Positions 26,460-34,377 of a stretch of 64,000 bases of DNA are shown one piece after another (position 1 is the first letter of the stretch; every line of letters begins with the position of its first letter). The notes below the pieces were generated by a model. The model was not told the DNA's origin and did no database searches. It saw only the letters and a program-made list of their open reading frames with translations. The position numbers were made by a program, and so were the translations under genes. The DNA comes from Clostridium sp. CAG:413 (GTDB taxonomy: Bacteria > Bacillota > Clostridia > Oscillospirales > Acutalibacteraceae): NCBI GenBank assembly GCA_000431775.1, contig FR888240.1, positions 17,327 through 81,326 on the forward strand, given 5' to 3'.

Positions 26460-27209
26460 TTAAAAAAACAAATTAATGATAATAAAAAGAGCAGAAAGGA
26501 TACTGGTTGCACCTAAAACATATTTTGCCTTGTCAAGCACAATATCGCCTAAAGCGTCTTTTGTATAAACCAAAAAGCGCTCAGATATAAACGCAGCAAG
26601 ACTCGCAAAGAAGAAGAACACTTCAATGAAATCACAATTTTTGTTATAGAATTGCGGATTCATATCAACGTATGAGAATAAAGCTACACATGCAATTTCA
26701 ATTGCAAGAGCGGAGTAAAGGATAACTCTCAGTATTCTTTTTCGCCTTTTCAACTTGGCGATTGCTTGGGCACATGCTTCCTTTTCTTTCTTGCCGATTT
26801 CAATATAATGCGCTTTTTCTTCGCCTTCGGCGAATTTAACGGCAGTTTGATAATTAATATCTTCGGTGATATCTATCAACTGTTCGGAGAGCTTTAGCGG
26901 GTCCTTAATCCAGAAATGACAATGCATCTTTCCCCAATAAGCTCTTGCACATCTTGGAGATATTTCTAACACCCGCTCATAAAGAGATGAGGCCTTTTGA
27001 TATTCGCCGTGGTCTATAAGTATAGCCGCTCTGTCGAGCATAGCGTCAACACCGGCGATGCCGTCAATTGTTATTGTGCCAGATACCTCGTGATATACCT
27101 TATCGACCATCATCTTTGAGCCGCAGTATTCGCAGAAATATGTATCTCTGTCATCACTTTTTTCTAACACTGCTCCGCATGACGGACATTTTAATGCTAC
27201 AAGCCCCAT
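26460..27209 (-). CDS. Zinc-ribbon, TPR-like membrane protein
   Basis: A 249-aa protein. The N-terminal zinc ribbon (CPSCG ... CEYCG, about 8-29) is followed by a TPR-like pair (EYQKASSLYERVLEISPRC) and three membrane helices (about 158-180, 193-214, 230-249). Function unknown. Membrane zinc-ribbon/TPR proteins of this layout are common in Clostridia. ATG behind TAGGAGG. It is the only transcription unit in the replication/surface block with an ordinary sigma-A promoter instead of the element block. Confidence 0.62.
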   Translation of the reverse strand: MGLVALKCPSCGAVLEKSDDRDTYFCEYCGSKMMVDKVYHEVSGTITIDGIAGVDAMLDRAAILIDHGEYQKASSLYERVLEISPRCARAYWGKMHCHFWIKDPLKLSEQLIDITEDINYQTAVKFAEGEEKAHYIEIGKKEKEACAQAIAKLKRRKRILRVILYSALAIEIACVALFSYVDMNPQFYNKNCDFIEVFFFFASLAAFISERFLVYTKDALGDIVLDKAKYVLGATSILSALFIIINLFF

Positions 27210-27237
27210 AATACTACCTCCTAATCCACATATTTAC

Positions 27238-27266
27238 AGTATAACATCGATTGCTTTGTTTTTCAA
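27238..27266 (-). promoter_or_regulatory. Sigma-A promoter for the zinc-ribbon gene
   Basis: On the minus strand, TTGAAA (27266-27261), 17-nt spacer, TATACT (27243-27238). Close to consensus. Confidence 0.8.
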
Positions 27267-27323
27267 TAGAAAATTATAAATTCTCTTTCATTTGATTGAT
27301 TTGTATTTTACCATTGGCAACTA

Positions 27324-27333
27324 TCTTACATAC
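27324..27333 (+). promoter_or_regulatory. Element promoter block, copy 12
   Basis: TCTTACATAC followed by TTACATTGAT. The downstream bases resemble copy 5. It serves the leader ORF and surface-protein gene. Confidence 0.6.
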
Positions 27334-27405
27334 TTACATTGATTATACGACAATAGGAGCATTAAGTTATGTGTCTTGTTTCGTGTTTTCAGAAAGGAGT
27401 CAACA

Positions 27406-27489
27406 ATGAAGTTCGTAAATATCAATACGAACAAAGAAGGAAAACAAAAATGTGATGTGCGCACATCACAGGAAAGAAAGGATCCTTAA
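27406..27489 (+). CDS. 27-codon leader peptide ORF
   Basis: ATG 27406 has a good AGAAAGGAG site 6-7 nt upstream, and the frame runs 27 codons to TAA 27487. The next gene starts 4 nt later. The ORF contains a perfect 20-bp palindrome (27451-27470), so ribosomes on this ORF would melt a hairpin that lies just before the next gene's ribosome binding site. This looks like a translational control leader. No family is recognisable. Confidence 0.5.
   Translation: MKFVNINTNKEGKQKCDVRTSQERKDP
27451..27470. promoter_or_regulatory. Perfect 20-bp palindrome in the leader
   Basis: TGTGATGTGCGCACATCACA is its own reverse complement. In RNA it folds as a 10-bp arm hairpin. The GGAAAGAAAGG ribosome binding site of the next gene follows directly. 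It could be an RNA control hairpin or a DNA operator. Confidence 0.6.
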
Positions 27490-27492
27490 AAC

Positions 27493-28254
27493 ATGAAAAA
27501 ACGTCTCAATCAAAAAATCATCGCAATCGCTCTGTCCTTACTCGCAATCATATTGATAGCTGTTCCTGCTTTTGCAGCAAAAGCCCCGCAGATGGAAAAC
27601 AATTATCGTTGTCCTGCATGCGGCAGCGTCTTTACCAATGCGAAGAAATGGGAAAAACACAGAGAAAAGTGTTTTTATGAGGCTGATGGACCGGCGTATT
27701 ACACGTATGGTGATGATAAAATGACCACAGAAGATCCCGACGCCGAAGAAACCACAACCGAAACCACAACAGAACGCACTACCGTTACCGAGACCACTGT
27801 TCCTGAGATAACCGTTACCGAAACGGCTGCTTCAACAGAGGCTCCGTCGCAAACTACTACAACAGAGGCAACAACTCACATTGATGCAACAACAGAAGCG
27901 ACAACTCGCATCGTCGCCACGACAGTTAAGAAAACAGAGGCGGCAACAGTAAATAGAACTCCTGTTATGTTTGTGCCGGAAGTAACAGAAGCAACAGTAA
28001 TTAAAACGCTCGATGATGAGAGCGCAAAGGTGACAGTTGCTGTGAAAGTCTCCGAATCGGTAGCAGATGATTTTGAGACTGAAAGTAATGTTGATGATGA
28101 GTTCTTCTATTCGGAATACCCTGAAGCTGTTTCGGACGATACGATACCCAGCACGGGTTCATCAAAAGGTGTTGTAGTAGCTCTTACTCTTGTGATTATC
28201 GCAAGTGCCGCTATTATAGCTGTGAAACGAAAAGACGACAACATAAGCGCATAA
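27493..28254 (+). CDS. Surface protein: zinc-finger motif, Thr-rich stalk, sortase-like end
   Basis: A 253-aa exported protein. The signal peptide (about 1-29) ends VPAFA. A C2H2-like segment follows, CPACGSVFTNAKKWEKH with Cys after REK, which is unusual outside the cell. Residues about 80-165 are a Thr/Glu-rich stalk (ETTTETTTERTTVTE). The end reads IPSTG, a hydrophobic helix and KRKDD, a cell-wall-sorting arrangement of the [LI]PxTG kind. Probably displayed on the donor surface during transfer, which is inference. Translation may be governed by the leader ORF upstream. Confidence 0.72.
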   Translation: MKKRLNQKIIAIALSLLAIILIAVPAFAAKAPQMENNYRCPACGSVFTNAKKWEKHREKCFYEADGPAYYTYGDDKMTTEDPDAEETTTETTTERTTVTETTVPEITVTETAASTEAPSQTTTTEATTHIDATTEATTRIVATTVKKTEAATVNRTPVMFVPEVTEATVIKTLDDESAKVTVAVKVSESVADDFETESNVDDEFFYSEYPEAVSDDTIPSTGSSKGVVVALTLVIIASAAIIAVKRKDDNISA

Positions 28255-28263
28255 CCCTCAAAA

Positions 28264-28293
28264 GCCGTCTGTCTGTATTGACAGGCGGTTTTT
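28264..28293 (+). terminator. Terminator
   Basis: CCGTCTGTC-TGTATT-GACAGGCGG followed by TTTTTC. Confidence 0.88.
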
Positions 28294-28427
28294 CTTTATT
28301 ATATCAAGGCTATAACACGAGATGCAAGCTAACTCCATTAAAAACAATTGACAATCTTAACAATCGGCATATACTATAAGAAAAGTGTTTCATTTTCGTT
28401 GTGCAGAAACTTTTACGCGATTAAAAT

Positions 28428-28437
28428 TCTTACATAT
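28428..28437 (+). promoter_or_regulatory. Element promoter block, copy 13
   Basis: TCTTACATAT followed by TTTT, with one change in the last base. It lies 69 nt before ATG 28507. Confidence 0.55.
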
Positions 28438-28506
28438 TTTTTTCAAGAAAAGCCTGCGCTGTAAACCGTGTGAGTGCTAAATATTCTGGTCAAAGGAGCA
28501 AATCGT

Positions 28507-29241
28507 ATGAAAAAAATTTTTGCAATAATTGGTATTCTTGCCGTTTTGTCCGGACTCTCAGCGTGTAGAGTTGCCGAAGCTAAAGAAACTGTAAGTGCCG
28601 AGATAACTGCCGCATCAGTCTCTTCGGTCACGGAAGAAAGCATAACGGAAGAAGAAACAACAACGGAAGTCGAAACAACCACAGCTATAGCGGATATTGT
28701 TGCGTCAACGAAATCATATTTGGAAACAACTTTCGGCACTACAAAAGAACGCTCATCAAAAAGCACTACAAAAACTTTCAAAGAGACTACTTCTTATTCT
28801 GTCATATCAACCACAGAACGTACTACTCGAAAACTCAAAAAACTTCCAAATTACAAAGCAGATGCGCAGGCGATCGATCTCTTTAATGCGGTAAATGAAC
28901 ACAGGGAGAAGAACGGAGTAAAGCCTGTTGAATGGGACGACGAATTAGCAGCGCTTGCGTATATAAGAGCAAAAGAGCAGGTTGAGGTGAGAGGACACGA
29001 AAGACCTGATGGAGCCGGCTTTTATGAGATTGCAGATGAATACGGTTATTCATTCGTCAGTATCAGCGAAAACATTGCTATCGGTAAGGAAGCAACCACA
29101 GAAAGAATGCTTGATGGCTGGATTACCTCAAAAAAAGGACACGGTCAGAACATGATAAACGGTAAATGGGTCAAAAGCGGTATGGGTCATTACAGAGATG
29201 AGAATAATATAGACTATTTTGTGCAGCTGTTTGCCAACTGA
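28507..29241 (+). CDS. CAP-domain lipoprotein
   Basis: About 244 aa. The lipobox LSGLSAC puts the lipidated Cys at about 19. A Thr/Ser/Glu-rich linker (about 25-115) has the same style as the stalk of the preceding surface protein. The C-terminal 125 residues form a CAP/SCP domain (LFNAVNEHREKNGVKPVEWD, HERPDG, SENIAIG, GHGQNMI). Bacterial CAP proteins are extracellular and mostly of unknown activity. ATG 28507 follows AAAGGAG. Its 5' leader contains a Cys-codon-rich string loosely like the GTGGGAG repeat. Confidence 0.85.
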   Translation: MKKIFAIIGILAVLSGLSACRVAEAKETVSAEITAASVSSVTEESITEEETTTEVETTTAIADIVASTKSYLETTFGTTKERSSKSTTKTFKETTSYSVISTTERTTRKLKKLPNYKADAQAIDLFNAVNEHREKNGVKPVEWDDELAALAYIRAKEQVEVRGHERPDGAGFYEIADEYGYSFVSISENIAIGKEATTERMLDGWITSKKGHGQNMINGKWVKSGMGHYRDENNIDYFVQLFAN

Positions 29242-29276
29242 TTATCTGTACAGAAACGGTTTTCTAAATATAGTTC

Positions 29277-29313
29277 GCCCTTTGCGCGGGAATACCTGCG
29301 CAAAGGGCTTTTT
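29277..29313 (+). terminator. Terminator
   Basis: GCCCTTTGCGC and GCGCAAAGGGC followed by TTTTT. Confidence 0.93.
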
Positions 29314-29330
29314 GCGTTTTATGGGCATGA

Positions 29331-29340
29331 TCTTACATAC
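29331..29340 (+). promoter_or_regulatory. Element promoter block, copy 14 (methyltransferase)
   Basis: TCTTACATAC followed by TTTTTTC, 33 nt before GTG 29373. Confidence 0.62.
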
Positions 29341-29372
29341 TTTTTTCGATTAACTCGAAAGAAGGTGATTGT

Positions 29373-30143
29373 GTGAGTACTCCGAGAACCGTATACAGAT
29401 CATCTGTTTCTGAACTTGTTTGCGGTGACGCCTTTGAGGTGTTATCGAAAATGGAAGCCGGAAGTGTAGATGTTATATTTGCCGATCCTCCGTATTTTCT
29501 GAGCGACGGCGGAATATCGTGCAAAAACGGAAAGATGGTTTCTGTTGACAAAGGGGATTGGGACAAACCGATGTCGGCAGAGGGTATACACCTCTTTAAT
29601 AGAAAATGGCTCGCTCTTTGCTACGAAGTGCTTAAACCTGACGGCACAATCTGGATAACCGGTACATTTCATAATATATATTCGATTGGTGTCGCACTTG
29701 AACAGGAAGGGTATGAAATTATAAACAACATAACTTGGCAAAAGCCAAATCCTCCTCCCAATCTTGCCTGCAAGTGCTTCACTCATTCTACGGAAACTGT
29801 TATCTGGGCAAAGAAAAAGAGCGCAAAACCGTATTTCAACTACCAATTGATGAAGGAGCTTAACGGCGGGAAACAAATGAAGGATGTCTGGGTTGGAACG
29901 GCTCCAAAGGCTTCCGAAAAGAAATACGGAAAACACGAAACTCAAAAACCCGAATGGCTTTTAGAAAGAATCGTTCTCGCTTCGACCAAGCCAAATGAAT
30001 GCGTGTTGGATCCGTTTATGGGCAGCGGAACCACGGGAGTATCTGCAATTAAAAACGGCAGGCGGTTTATTGGTATTGAAAAAGAAGAAAGATACTTTGA
30101 TATTTCTTTGCCGAGAATTAAAGAGACGGAAAGCTTTATCTAA
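29373..30143 (+). CDS. Orphan DNA methyltransferase (N6-A or N4-C)
   Basis: A 256-aa amino-methyltransferase of the D12/N4-N6 type. Motif IV DPPYFLSDGG is at about 34-43, before the central target-recognition region, and the AdoMet-binding motif DPFMGSGTTG is near the end (about 211-220), a beta-class order. No restriction enzyme gene is adjacent. Likely role: modify element DNA to escape restriction in a new host, or mark newly made DNA. GTG start behind GAAGGTG. Own promoter block and terminator. Confidence 0.92.
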   Translation: MSTPRTVYRSSVSELVCGDAFEVLSKMEAGSVDVIFADPPYFLSDGGISCKNGKMVSVDKGDWDKPMSAEGIHLFNRKWLALCYEVLKPDGTIWITGTFHNIYSIGVALEQEGYEIINNITWQKPNPPPNLACKCFTHSTETVIWAKKKSAKPYFNYQLMKELNGGKQMKDVWVGTAPKASEKKYGKHETQKPEWLLERIVLASTKPNECVLDPFMGSGTTGVSAIKNGRRFIGIEKEERYFDISLPRIKETESFI

Positions 30144-30147
30144 CAGA

Positions 30148-30175
30148 AGGACTCGCTTAGTGCGGGTCCTTTTTT
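30148..30175 (+). terminator. Terminator
   Basis: AGGACTCGC-TTAG-GCGGGTCCT followed by TTTTT. Confidence 0.88.
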
Positions 30176-30183
30176 ATATGCAA

Positions 30184-30193
30184 TCTTACATAC
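30184..30193 (+). promoter_or_regulatory. Element promoter block, copy 15
   Basis: TCTTACATAC followed by TTTC, upstream of the coupling-protein operon. Confidence 0.62.
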
Positions 30194-30227
30194 TTTCAGA
30201 AAAGAAACAAAAAAGGGGGAGTTTACA

Positions 30228-31610
30228 GTGGCTATATCGAATCAATGGAACGGCCGCAAGGTGATGCAATTGACTCAGGCCGCGAGATTTATGACCGCCG
30301 CACTGAAAATGATGACTGCTGCATTGGTACAACACGAGGAAAATGTGCGGGTGAAACAGGAAGAGAGGCTTCGAGAAGAAGTTTTCAAAGAAAGACCTGA
30401 CATCAAAGCTATAGAGAACCTCATGGGGCGTTCTTGCGTTCGTTTTGCTGATGATGGAATTCATTTTGACGATCATATAAGTGTCAGACTGCTTAAAAAC
30501 TACACGCCGGCTGAGTTTTCGGTCGCAATGGCGGAACACAATGTCGGCTGCATCAGGTTGGTTAGCAATGAGAGCGGATTGACGGCGGTTCTGTACTCTT
30601 CGCTTGATGAGGACAAGATGACTGCCGCGCTTAAAAACATGGAAATGGCTTTGGGTGCATCACCGGTTGTAAGCGGGGAGACATTGCAAAAAATGTGCGA
30701 TGCAAGAGGGAATTCGAAAATATTTGAATTTACCAATCTTACTTTCGCCGATACAAAAAGGTTTGAGTTCGCAGCAGGCAAGAATTCAATTAACATTGCG
30801 GTTGAAAAATCCAATGACGCTTCGGCTAAAGAAGTCTCATACCGAGTAAAAGTTCTTTCAAGTGACAAGTCGAAAATTGTAAAGGCTCTGCGCGATGTTG
30901 CAATTTACAAAACAAAAGACGGAGCGGATGCGACCGATAGACACTACACAATGCTTGAAAAGTCAGCCGAAGAAGCCGCTAAAAAAGTTGTGAACAATGA
31001 AACCTTTTATATATGCAGTCCGGCAAGACGGAATTCATATATCGAGGTAACTTCAAAAGGCTACAACGTCATAAATCAAAACAACGGTATTCCCAAAATT
31101 GCAAAAGCTGTTGAAGGGAAAATGAGCGATTCTCAGAAGTTTACAGAGCTGTGTGAAGAAATGTCGTCTTTTGAAAATCCAACGATACTTTCAAAAAATG
31201 AGTTTTCCCAAGACCCAGACGAAAGACTGATGACGGTTGTCGCAAATCTTACAACGCTTGAACAGAAAGACGAAGGCAAAGCCTATGTATCGGATTTGGC
31301 TATGCGGGTCGTAAGTGCCGCTAACGCCTGTGATTATCAAATCAGAAATGTTGCCGACCTAACATCAGGAGCTCTTAGAGCTGCGATATCAAAAACTGAT
31401 ATACCGGAAAAAGAATCGACAATTGTTGCTATCGAACACTTGCGAAACCTTCCGAAAGAAATGGTCAATGAGGCACTGACAGAGTATAGAGATAATGCAG
31501 CTGCGCTTGAAAAAACGATCAGAGAAACCGAAAGAGAATACGAAATCTCTATCGAAGAGGAAAGAGACTCGCAGGATATCGACATCAGAAATCCCGAAGA
31601 GAAGGAGTGA
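30228..31610 (+). CDS. Hypothetical protein upstream of VirD4
   Basis: A 460-aa soluble protein that I do not recognise. The N-terminal 60 residues are helical and include LTQAARFMTAALKMMTAALV. Two copies of a mixed fold may follow (about 60-140 and 160-240), and the C-terminus is acidic and helical (REYEISIEEERDSQD). GTG start behind AAAAGGGGGAG. It is 6 nt upstream of the coupling protein. In other Gram-positive systems the gene before VirD4 can encode an accessory such as PcfB, so an accessory or relaxosome-linking role is possible, by position only. Confidence 0.55.
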   Translation: MAISNQWNGRKVMQLTQAARFMTAALKMMTAALVQHEENVRVKQEERLREEVFKERPDIKAIENLMGRSCVRFADDGIHFDDHISVRLLKNYTPAEFSVAMAEHNVGCIRLVSNESGLTAVLYSSLDEDKMTAALKNMEMALGASPVVSGETLQKMCDARGNSKIFEFTNLTFADTKRFEFAAGKNSINIAVEKSNDASAKEVSYRVKVLSSDKSKIVKALRDVAIYKTKDGADATDRHYTMLEKSAEEAAKKVVNNETFYICSPARRNSYIEVTSKGYNVINQNNGIPKIAKAVEGKMSDSQKFTELCEEMSSFENPTILSKNEFSQDPDERLMTVVANLTTLEQKDEGKAYVSDLAMRVVSAANACDYQIRNVADLTSGALRAAISKTDIPEKESTIVAIEHLRNLPKEMVNEALTEYRDNAAALEKTIRETEREYEISIEEERDSQDIDIRNPEEKE

Positions 31611-31616
31611 ATATAA

Positions 31617-33806
31617 GTGCCCACTAAAAAAGTTGATAAAAATCTGTATTATGTCTTCGGATTAGTCGGCATCATATTTGCTCTATTTTACGCTTGTCAC
31701 GCGGGCAGATACGCATATCAGCACTCGGATGCGGGAGTGTTTGCCGGATTGATCAATGCATTTTCCCATATGACTCAAAATCCTTTGGATATTTTTCCTT
31801 TGTCTCAGTATACCGTTCAAGCTATCGGAATTATAGGAGCGGCAGCGCTGTTTGTTTTCCTGTTCGTTAAATCGGATAAAGAAAAAACAAAAGGTATGAT
31901 GCCGGGAAAAGAAAGCGGGTCCGCAAAGTGGTATACCGATATGGACGATTTTAACAAAAAATACAGTGATCCAAAAGGAAGCAAAGAACACAACGGCCCG
32001 AATAATGCCATTTTGTCACAAGATGTGTTTCTTAATATGGATACAAGAACAACTCGTTTTAACAACAACGTGCTTGTTATAGGTGGCTCAGGTTCCGGTA
32101 AATCTCGCTTTTATGTTAAGCCGAACATATTGCAGGCAAACAGTAATTATGTTATTACCGACCCGGCGGGCGAATTGCTTATAAGCACAGGAAAGTTTCT
32201 TGAATCGCAAGGATATGAAATAAAGATATTTAACCTTGTCGAGATGGCTAAAAGTTATTGCTACAATCCGTTCAACTATATTAGGGACGATGAAGGCGTT
32301 CTAACAATGATCGACTGTCTCATAACCAACACTACGCCGCCTAATACCAAAGGCGGAGATCAGTTTTGGGTAAAGTCAGAAACAGCACTTCTACAGGCTC
32401 TATGTTTTTATCTTGTAAAATACAGACCAAAAGAAGAACAGAACTTTCACCAAGTTATGAGATTGCTGAGAGCCGCTGAAATCGATGAAAACAATCCCGA
32501 TAAACACTCTCGACTCGACGACCTGTTTGAGAGAGTCAGACTGCAGGATCCAGACTCTATAGCATATAAACAATATATGACGTTTAAGATGGGCGCGGGC
32601 AAAACCCTGAAAAGCATATTGATTTCTTGTGCGGTACGGCTTACGGTCTTTAACTTACCTCAAATATCGGCCCTTACAAGCGTTGACACAATCGACCTTG
32701 CGTCAATGAGCACGGGCAAAAAAGCTCTCTTCGTTATAACGCCTCAGGCTTCGGATACTTACAACTTCCTCGTTTCGATGCTGTATTCTCAACTGTTTGA
32801 AACGCTCTATCACGAGGGGAATGTGAGAGCACAGACACAAGGTACATCAATGTTGGAAAGAGATATTCGTTTCCTCCTTGATGAATTTGTAAACATAGGA
32901 CAGATACCGGCTTTTACCAAAAAACTTGCGACCATGCGTAAATACGGTATAAGCTGCGCAGTCATCATTCAGAACATTGCGCAGTTAAAACCATTGTACG
33001 AGGATTGGGAAACTATTATCGGAAACTGCGATTCCATTCTGTTTTTGGGCGGACACGAATACTCAACGTTGGAATATTTGAGTAACATCTTAGGAATCAC
33101 TACGATCACCGTCAGAAACTCATCGCGTTCAAGAGGCAAATCAAACAACTCTTCACAGAGCTGGAATCGCTCACAGCGAAAATTGCTCAATCCAGACGAA
33201 CTCGGAAACATTGACAACAAGATGTGCGTCATAAAAATCAGGTCGCTTGATCCGTTTATGACTCCTAAATACGACTATCCTAAACATCCCAACTATAAAT
33301 TTACAGGAGATGCCGATCCGAAAAACGAGTACGTTAATACACTCAACAATAATAAACCGCCTAACTCAGCCGAAGCGTTATTGAGAGCTGAAGAAACAAA
33401 GCGCAGGATAGCAAAGCGTTCAAATGAGAGCATCTTGAAGAAAGACAAGCTCTACAGTGAACCGATACCGTTCTCCGTCTTCGTTAACACATTTAATGTC
33501 CAAAACGCCGAAGCATTGTTCGACAGATTCTCGTTTGTTGAAACATACAACCTGAATGTTGCTCCCGAAATAAGTAGAGCGGCGGAGAAAACAGTCATCA
33601 AGCGGGTTACATCTGCCGTTGCAAGAGAAAACATCGAAAGGGCAATTGAAACAACAAAGACGGAATCTGACAAGCTTCAAAACAACAATAAGCCCAATCC
33701 TGTCATTAACGACAAACGTACAGAGCGCTCATCGCTTGCCGAGAATATAGCTGAAGTGTCTCCCGAAGAGGTTAAAGAGAGTATGAAAAACTGGGCGTTC
33801 GATTAA
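31617..33806 (+). CDS. virD4: VirD4/TraG-type coupling protein
   Basis: Type IV coupling ATPase, 729 aa, which brings the relaxase-DNA complex to the secretion channel. Two N-terminal membrane helices (about 10-28 and 60-81) are followed by Walker A GGSGSGKSRF (about 155-164), ITDPAGELL, Walker B FLLDEFVNIGQIP and the TraG motif ATMRKYGIS..VIIQN. The C-terminal 130 residues are charged and disordered. GTG start at 31617 after GAAGGAGTG. Second gene of the unit that starts at 30184. Confidence 0.95.
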   Translation: MPTKKVDKNLYYVFGLVGIIFALFYACHAGRYAYQHSDAGVFAGLINAFSHMTQNPLDIFPLSQYTVQAIGIIGAAALFVFLFVKSDKEKTKGMMPGKESGSAKWYTDMDDFNKKYSDPKGSKEHNGPNNAILSQDVFLNMDTRTTRFNNNVLVIGGSGSGKSRFYVKPNILQANSNYVITDPAGELLISTGKFLESQGYEIKIFNLVEMAKSYCYNPFNYIRDDEGVLTMIDCLITNTTPPNTKGGDQFWVKSETALLQALCFYLVKYRPKEEQNFHQVMRLLRAAEIDENNPDKHSRLDDLFERVRLQDPDSIAYKQYMTFKMGAGKTLKSILISCAVRLTVFNLPQISALTSVDTIDLASMSTGKKALFVITPQASDTYNFLVSMLYSQLFETLYHEGNVRAQTQGTSMLERDIRFLLDEFVNIGQIPAFTKKLATMRKYGISCAVIIQNIAQLKPLYEDWETIIGNCDSILFLGGHEYSTLEYLSNILGITTITVRNSSRSRGKSNNSSQSWNRSQRKLLNPDELGNIDNKMCVIKIRSLDPFMTPKYDYPKHPNYKFTGDADPKNEYVNTLNNNKPPNSAEALLRAEETKRRIAKRSNESILKKDKLYSEPIPFSVFVNTFNVQNAEALFDRFSFVETYNLNVAPEISRAAEKTVIKRVTSAVARENIERAIETTKTESDKLQNNNKPNPVINDKRTERSSLAENIAEVSPEEVKESMKNWAFD

Positions 33807-33826
33807 CATCGAAAACGCAAAGCAAA

Positions 33827-33836
33827 TCTTACATAC
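33827..33836 (+). promoter_or_regulatory. Element promoter block, copy 16 (transfer operon)
   Basis: TCTTACATAC followed by TTTATTCG, 53 nt before ATG 33889. It heads the pilin/VirB6/PrgI/VirB4 operon. Confidence 0.62.
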
Positions 33837-33888
33837 TTTATTCGAAAGTTAAAACACTTTCAAAAAATCAGGAAAGGAGAAAGGCTAC

Positions 33889-34266
33889 ATGAACACAATG
33901 ATTAGTCGTTTTGCAAATCCCGGAAAGAAAGAGAAGTTCATTGCCGCTGCCGGTACTTCCGCTGCTGCGCTCATGCCGTTTATCCCTATGGCGTTTGCTG
34001 CCCCTGCCGGCAGCACTACCGCTAAGGATCTGATAAGCAAGGTTCTCGGCATCATATGCGATATCTTTCTCGGCATTGGTGTGCTGCTTCTCGCATGGTC
34101 GGTTGGTATGCTGTTCTTAGCATTTAAGAATGACGATGCCGATTCTAAATCGAGAGCAATGATGATGATGATCGTATCCATCGTACTTATCGCGTTTAAG
34201 ACAATCCTTGGCGGCGTACTTAAAAGTGCGGGCACAGGATTCACCATCGGCGAAGGCATTTTCTAA
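33889..34266 (+). CDS. Pilin-like protein (VirB2/TrbC or Maff2 type)
   Basis: A 125-aa protein. The signal-like N-terminus (AAALMPFIPMAFAAPA, cleavage after AFA near residue 38) is followed by two hydrophobic helices (about 50-78 and 88-110) separated by a short charged loop (KNDDADSKSR). This is the size and layout of VirB2-type subunits and of the Maff2 family in Firmicutes ICEs. First gene of the transfer operon. A strong hairpin right after it could keep this gene more abundant than those downstream. AAAGGAGAAAGG precedes the ATG. Confidence 0.78.
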   Translation: MNTMISRFANPGKKEKFIAAAGTSAAALMPFIPMAFAAPAGSTTAKDLISKVLGIICDIFLGIGVLLLAWSVGMLFLAFKNDDADSKSRAMMMMIVSIVLIAFKTILGGVLKSAGTGFTIGEGIF

Positions 34267-34281
34267 TCAGTTCTTTCCGCA

Positions 34282-34318
34282 AAAGGGAGGCTTCGTTAAC
34301 GCTGCCTCCCTTTCTCCT
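34282..34318 (+). terminator. Partial terminator after the pilin gene
   Basis: Perfect 10-bp stem AAAGGGAGGC/GCCTCCCTTT followed by CTCCTT. It lies inside an operon, so it is probably leaky. Confidence 0.65.
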
Positions 34319-34377
34319 TAAATAATCTTTCATTGAGAAATTCATATATACAATAACTACTGAAAGGGGGCCAAGTC

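Noticed and set aside
27451-27470. The palindrome as a CRP-type site (TGTGA...TCACA)
   Set aside because: The half-sites are 10 nt apart instead of 6, and its place inside a leader ORF suits an RNA hairpin better.
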